Shown piece by piece: positions 60,398 through 64,000 of a DNA stretch of 64,000 bases (the stretch's first letter is position 1; each line of letters opens with the position of its first letter). Source of the stretch: Oscillospiraceae bacterium (lineage in GTDB: Bacteria; Bacillota; Clostridia; Oscillospirales; Ruminococcaceae). The stretch is from contig JAAWRH010000008.1 in the NCBI GenBank assembly GCA_022800935.1, positions 1 through 64,000 of the forward strand, given 5' to 3'. The translations under genes and the position numbers were made by a program. A model generated the notes under the pieces. That model saw nothing but the letters and a program-made list of their open reading frames with translations. It did no database searches and was not told where the DNA came from.

Positions 60398-61741
60398 TTA
60401 ATTGGATGTCTCCGCGCCGGAGGAAGAGGGGGCTTCAGAGCTCTCCCCGGACTCTCCGCCCCCGCCTTCCTCCGGCTGTCCGGAATTCTCTCCCTCCTCC
60501 GGCTCGGAGGAGGCGGGAAGGACCGGGATAAATTCAGTGTGGATACTCTCGTTCCGGAAAAAACCTTTTTTGTCAATGGACAGGTTCAGCACACCCTCCT
60601 GGATGTCGCCCACCTCCTCCAAAATGCGCACCGACAGCCGTACCTTATCATTGAGATTGTCCTTATCCCCCAAATTGATCTTTACCCGGTCCTGATAGGT
60701 GATGGTCAGACTCATGGTGTCGCTCAGGTCGATCTGGGTAATGCCTGTCATCTTGTTTTCAGTCAGGGCCCGGTTGATGTCCGAGAGGATTTCCAGGCGC
60801 TTGTCCATCACGTTGGCCAGCTCGGCGTTATCGGCGCGGGACACATTGAGCTGGAGTCCGACAATGATCGGCAGCTCCGAGGGCGGATAGGGTATCCCGG
60901 TTTCCAGCACCTTCCCCCCTGTGCTGATGATGGAAAAGCCTATCTCCCCTTTTACCACCCCGGTTTCCAGCACCGGAGTAACGACAATTTCCACTGTAGT
61001 GGGCAGCACCCGGTGGACCTCCACCGATTCCAGATAGATATGCCCGTCCAGTATTTTCTGGGCAACCTGCGCCGGTTCAAAGTCATACAGGTTGTCCCCG
61101 ATTTTCAGCCCGGAGGAGAGGATAAGGTCGTCGTCGGTATACCGGCTCTGCCCCGACACCTGGACGGTGGAGATGGTCAAAAACATCCGGCAGCAGAGGA
61201 AAAATCCCACCGCCACCAGCAGAACCAGCAGCAGGATATAGGTCTGTTTTCGCTTTTTTCGCTTCCATACGCTGCGCCGGTGCAGGAGACGCTGGTATGC
61301 CTGGGAATCCTCCTGGGCAAGCTGCTGCTCCAGCTGCCTGCGGTCGGCGGCGTGCCGGAGCTGCTGCTCCTTCCGCTTTCGCTTTTCCTCCCGCTTTTGG
61401 GCGGACTTCTCCTTCCGCTGGGGCTGGGAGGGCTGAGGAGCGGAGGAGGCTGCCTTGGGGCGGTTCTTTTGGGGCGCGGCGCTCGTCGGGGCTTGCGGTT
61501 TCTTTTTTGGAGGCGGGGAAGCCGGAGGCCCTTTTGGGCCGGATGGCTTTTTCGCCGCTGTGGAGCCCTTGGAGACCGGTTTCTTTTGGGAAGCCTTGGA
61601 AGCTTTGGAAACACCCTCCTTGGACTTTCCGGCGGGTTTAGGGGCGGATTTTGGGGATGGAGGGGATTTTTTCTGTTTTGGAGCACCTGCAGACGCACCA
61701 GCGCTCTCCTTTGGGTTTGATTTGGTTTTCGCGGAAGCCAT
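60398..61741 (-). CDS. ftsQ: Cell-division protein FtsQ/DivIB
   Basis: The 447-residue protein has a long basic Lys/Pro/Ala-rich cytoplasmic head (about 1-165; PKPAGKSKEGVSKASKASQK-like), one membrane helix (YILLLVLLVAVGFFLCC, about 165-181), a POTRA domain (ISTVQVSGQSRYTDDDLILS) and the FtsQ beta domain, ending in a Ser/Glu/Gly-rich tail. It recruits and regulates septal synthases. The ATG at 61741 has GGGGGGAGG upstream; the frame to 61768 is an extension. The N-terminal tail is unusually long for the family. Confidence 0.9.
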   Translation of the reverse strand: MASAKTKSNPKESAGASAGAPKQKKSPPSPKSAPKPAGKSKEGVSKASKASQKKPVSKGSTAAKKPSGPKGPPASPPPKKKPQAPTSAAPQKNRPKAASSAPQPSQPQRKEKSAQKREEKRKRKEQQLRHAADRRQLEQQLAQEDSQAYQRLLHRRSVWKRKKRKQTYILLLVLLVAVGFFLCCRMFLTISTVQVSGQSRYTDDDLILSSGLKIGDNLYDFEPAQVAQKILDGHIYLESVEVHRVLPTTVEIVVTPVLETGVVKGEIGFSIISTGGKVLETGIPYPPSELPIIVGLQLNVSRADNAELANVMDKRLEILSDINRALTENKMTGITQIDLSDTMSLTITYQDRVKINLGDKDNLNDKVRLSVRILEEVGDIQEGVLNLSIDKKGFFRNESIHTEFIPVLPASSEPEEGENSGQPEEGGGGESGESSEAPSSSGAETSN

Positions 61742-61846
61742 CCTGTCCTCCCCCCTTGTCAAGGTCATTTTTTATTGCATCCTATGTATCAATCATTTTG
61801 TTTAAGAAAATCCATTCTTCCCTGTCTCAAACACAGCCCTTGTTCT

Positions 61847-61855
61847 ATTATACCA
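61847..61855 (-). promoter_or_regulatory. Extended -10 box upstream of ftsQ
   Basis: TGG-TATAAT on the minus strand (61855-61847), about 100 bases before the ftsQ start. No -35 is clear. Confidence 0.5.
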
Positions 61856-61937
61856 CACCTTCTGCCAAAGAGCACTAGAAAAATGAAGCCCCTGCCGGCA
61901 AACTATCCTTTTTTTCTTTTATTATAATATAACGCCA

Positions 61938-61971
61938 GACTAAAAGCAGGCATTTTTTGTCTGCTTTTAGT
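61938..61971 (-). terminator. Hairpin between murA and ftsQ
   Basis: GACTAAAAGCAG (61938-61949) and CTGCTTTTAGTC (61960-61971) pair perfectly over 12 bases. The tail is only moderately T-rich, so some read-through into ftsQ is likely. Confidence 0.55.
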
Positions 61972-61998
61972 CCGCCGCAGTAAAAAAATGGATAAAAT

Positions 61999-63345
61999 TT
62001 ACAAAACATTCTGGGGCAGACATTCCGGATGGAACGGGTGCCCAAAGGCGTTAAACGCCGCCGTCCTGGGGAGATGCGGCTCCTCAACGCCGGAAATCAT
62101 CCAAACCCTTCCCCCCAGTCTCCGCAGTACCGCGGGCAGGTCGTCGTATCCCCGGCAGATGTGCCGCAGGTCCCCTATCATGCTGACCCCCTGGGCCGCC
62201 AGCGCCGCGATCACCAGCGCCGCCCCGCCCCGCAGGTCGGTACAGTGGAGCTGCTTTCCGGCGCGGAGGGCGTCAACCCCTGTCACCCGCGCCTTCTGCC
62301 CATCCAGGCGTATCTGACCGCCCATCTCCTGCAGCTGCTCCACATGGAGGTAACGGCTGTCAAACACCCCTTCCTCAAACCGGCTTTCCCCCTCCGCCAG
62401 CAGGGAGGCCGCCATCACCGGGGCCAGGGCGTCGGTGGGGAAGTCCGGATAGGGGGCGGTTGTCACGGCAATGGGCGAAAGCCGTTTGGGGGCGGTCAGG
62501 GTGAGCTGCCCCGCTCCCCTGTTCAGCCTGCACCCCATCTCCTCAAACACCGGAAGCACCGCCTCCAAATGGGAAAGCTCCACCCCCTTCAGGGTGATCT
62601 CCCCTCCTGTGGCGGCTGCTGCGGAAAGATAGGTGGCAGCCTCAATGCGGTCCGGAATGATGGTGTAGTCCACCTCTCTCAGACGCTGCACCCCTTCTAT
62701 CCGGATCAGGCCGTCCTCCCTGGAAATCCGGGCACCGGCCCGGTTGAGGAAATCGATGAGCCCGTCTATCTCCGGTTCCCCGGCAGCGCCCCGCAGGATT
62801 GTCTCCCCGCGGGCCAGGGCCGCGGCAATCAGCAGGTTTTCCGTCGCCCCCACGCTGGGATAGCTCAGGCGGATATCCGCGCCCCGGAGCCCATCCTCCG
62901 CCGTGCAGAGCAGTCCGTCCTCCTGCTCAATAATCCTGACCCCCATCCGGCGCAGTCCGCCGATATGCAGGTCGATGGGCCTGGGTCCCAGGCGGCACCC
63001 GCCCGGCAGCGCAATGTGGGCCCTGCCAAAGCGGGCCAGCAGCGCCCCCAAAAAGATAATAGACCCCCGCATCTCTCCTGCCAGGGTATCCGGAATCCCG
63101 TATTCCCGCGCTTCCCACGCCTCCACCGTCAGCGTTCTGTCCTCCCGCAAAACCGTTACCCGGCATCCAAGGTGCTCCAGAATGCGGCAGGCCGACCAGA
63201 CATCGGTCAGCATCGGGCACCTGCGGAGAATCGACCTGGGACAGAGCAGGGCCGCGGCAAGAACAGGCAGCACCGCGTTTTTCGCCCCGTGTATCTCCGC
63301 CTCGCCCCGCAGCGGCAGGCCCCCTTCAATGGCCATTACATCCAT
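61999..63345 (-). CDS. murA: UDP-N-acetylglucosamine 1-carboxyvinyltransferase
   Basis: The 448-residue protein is the first committed enzyme of peptidoglycan synthesis, transferring enolpyruvate from PEP to UDP-GlcNAc. It has the EPSP-synthase fold: GEAEIHGAKNAVLPVLAA (KN site), the active-site loop LPGGCRLGPRPIDLH with Cys about 116 (present, so fosfomycin sensitivity is expected by family knowledge) and PDRIEAATYLSAAA. The tail (VEEPHLPRTAAFNAFGHPFH) is somewhat longer than usual. The ATG at 63345 lies behind GGGATGGCGG; the frame to 63528 is an extension over the murG end. Confidence 0.95.
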   Translation of the reverse strand: MDVMAIEGGLPLRGEAEIHGAKNAVLPVLAAALLCPRSILRRCPMLTDVWSACRILEHLGCRVTVLREDRTLTVEAWEAREYGIPDTLAGEMRGSIIFLGALLARFGRAHIALPGGCRLGPRPIDLHIGGLRRMGVRIIEQEDGLLCTAEDGLRGADIRLSYPSVGATENLLIAAALARGETILRGAAGEPEIDGLIDFLNRAGARISREDGLIRIEGVQRLREVDYTIIPDRIEAATYLSAAAATGGEITLKGVELSHLEAVLPVFEEMGCRLNRGAGQLTLTAPKRLSPIAVTTAPYPDFPTDALAPVMAASLLAEGESRFEEGVFDSRYLHVEQLQEMGGQIRLDGQKARVTGVDALRAGKQLHCTDLRGGAALVIAALAAQGVSMIGDLRHICRGYDDLPAVLRRLGGRVWMISGVEEPHLPRTAAFNAFGHPFHPECLPQNVL

Positions 63346-63454
63346 CCGCCATCCCGTCCCTTCCGTACTGATTGGATTTTTGCTGTTTTTTGTTCCTTCT
63401 GCTGTATCATATGCACAAAAAGGGGGAAATGTGCGGAGTTCCGCCTTTGGAACC

Positions 63455-64000
63455 TCATTGGTTCGCCAATTCCTCCACAACCTGGGCAATCCGGCGCACC
63501 GCGTCCACCACCGCCATACCGGCGGCATTGCGGGAGTACTCCGAAAGCTTGTCCGGATGGAGGAAAAAGTCCTCTACCTCCCGGCAGAGCCAATCCCCTG
63601 TCAGGTTTTTCTCCTCAACCACCACCGCCGCGTTCCGGTTGGCCAGGGCCATAGCGTTGTGGTACTGGTGGTTTGCCGCCACATTGGGGGAGGGGATCAG
63701 GATGGAGGCACGGCCCGCCGCCTCCAGCTCGCTGAGGGTCAGGGCCCCTGCCCGGCTGATCACCAGGTCCGCCGCCGCCATACAGTCGGCCATATCGTTT
63801 ATGTACTCCCGGATGTCCAGCGTGGGGATATTTTGATAATCCACCCCCCGCTCCTTCAGCAGCCGGGGCAGCAGCTCCACCCCATAGGAGCCAGTGGCGT
63901 GGATGTGGTGTATCTTTCCCGGATGGGCCTTGGTGTGCCAGGCGATGAGCTCCGCCACCGCCTCGTTGACCCGCTGGGCCCCCAGGCTCCCGCCAAAGGA
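63455..64000 (-). CDS. murG: MurG glycosyltransferase, 3' part (cut by window edge)
   Basis: The reading frame continues past the right edge. Residues visible at the edge, SFGGSLGAQRVNEAV, are the MurG glycine-rich loop, followed by HATGSYGVELLPRL, MADCMAAADLVISRAGALTL (the UDP-GlcNAc site) and IPSPNVAANHQYHNA. It transfers GlcNAc to lipid I at the inner membrane. The apparent ATG/GTG at 63958 is not the start. It is followed by murA, ftsQ and ftsZ, the common order in this lineage. Confidence 0.95.
   Translation of the reverse strand, partial: SFGGSLGAQRVNEAVAELIAWHTKAHPGKIHHIHATGSYGVELLPRLLKERGVDYQNIPTLDIREYINDMADCMAAADLVISRAGALTLSELEAAGRASILIPSPNVAANHQYHNAMALANRNAAVVVEEKNLTGDWLCREVEDFFLHPDKLSEYSRNAAGMAVVDAVRRIAQVVEELANQ

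Noticed and set aside
60374-61720. 448-residue open frame on the plus strand
   Set aside because: Antisense to ftsQ; Leu/Gly/His-rich artefact of the Lys/Pro-rich ftsQ head.
62029-63654. 541-residue open frame on the plus strand
   Set aside because: Antisense to murA and the murG end, Pro/Gln/Arg-rich with no plausible start signals.
1-64000. Search for tRNA, rRNA, known riboswitches and IS transposases
   Set aside because: No cloverleaf, rRNA segment, classical riboswitch core or DDE/serine/tyrosine recombinase was recognised by eye; a covariance-model scan was not possible.

Overview
The window looks like a chromosomal piece of a low-GC-lineage but GC-rich gut Clostridia, most likely Oscillospiraceae (Flavonifractor/Lawsonibacter-like). 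The evidence is a PolC-type replicative polymerase, a murG-murA-ftsQ-ftsZ division cluster, electron-bifurcating NfnAB, FabV, Rpn/PD-(D/E)XK transposase-like proteins with EGxxEG tails, small Gly/Cys-rich membrane proteins and strong sigma-A promoters with AGGAGG ribosome sites. This placement is inference. No rRNA, tRNA, CRISPR array or IS transposase was found.

Layout. 1-4.9 kb: AT-rich probable mobile-element remnant with an XRE regulator, a two-gene operon (unknown 310-aa protein plus UvrD-like helicase) and a DUF6061-like gene. 4.9-9.2 kb (minus): alkyltransferase-like protein, NSS transporter, an AAC(6')-like/tyrosine phosphatase fusion, and a separate Gfo/Idh/MocA oxidoreductase. 9.5-11.8 kb: nfnAB. 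11.8-14.2 kb: an AT-rich insert (C39-like secreted protein plus lipoprotein) closed by a second, slightly diverged copy of the nfnB 3' end. 14.3-31.5 kb: accessory zone with Rpn nucleases, methyltransferases, acetyltransferases, BlaI/BlaR1-type regulation, two Gly/Cys-rich microproteins, TetR-flavodoxin, SDR with a MerR-type promoter, lipoproteins, HicAB, BirA, a lone nucleotidyltransferase and a D-2-hydroxyacid dehydrogenase.

31.9-43 kb: housekeeping block on the minus strand (radC-fabV-polC; rhaA; yerC-methyltransferase-hslO; Uma2), with a Fur regulator on the plus strand. 43.1-50.2 kb: two ABC exporter operons, one containing a permease fused to an M1 metallopeptidase, separated by a small HTH regulator whose palindromic site recurs in front of the second operon. 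50.4-58.8 kb: a PL22-like lyase, a very large coiled-coil MMPL/RND transporter divergent from its probable TetR regulator, cardiolipin synthase and a nucleoside hydrolase. 58.9-64 kb: ftsZ, ftsQ, murA and the 3' part of murG, running off the right edge.

Working together: the division and cell-wall genes, polC and nfnAB are core functions. The accessory genes are mostly stress, export, modification and selfish/defence-type modules with dedicated local regulators, many of whose operators are visible as palindromes inside consensus promoters.
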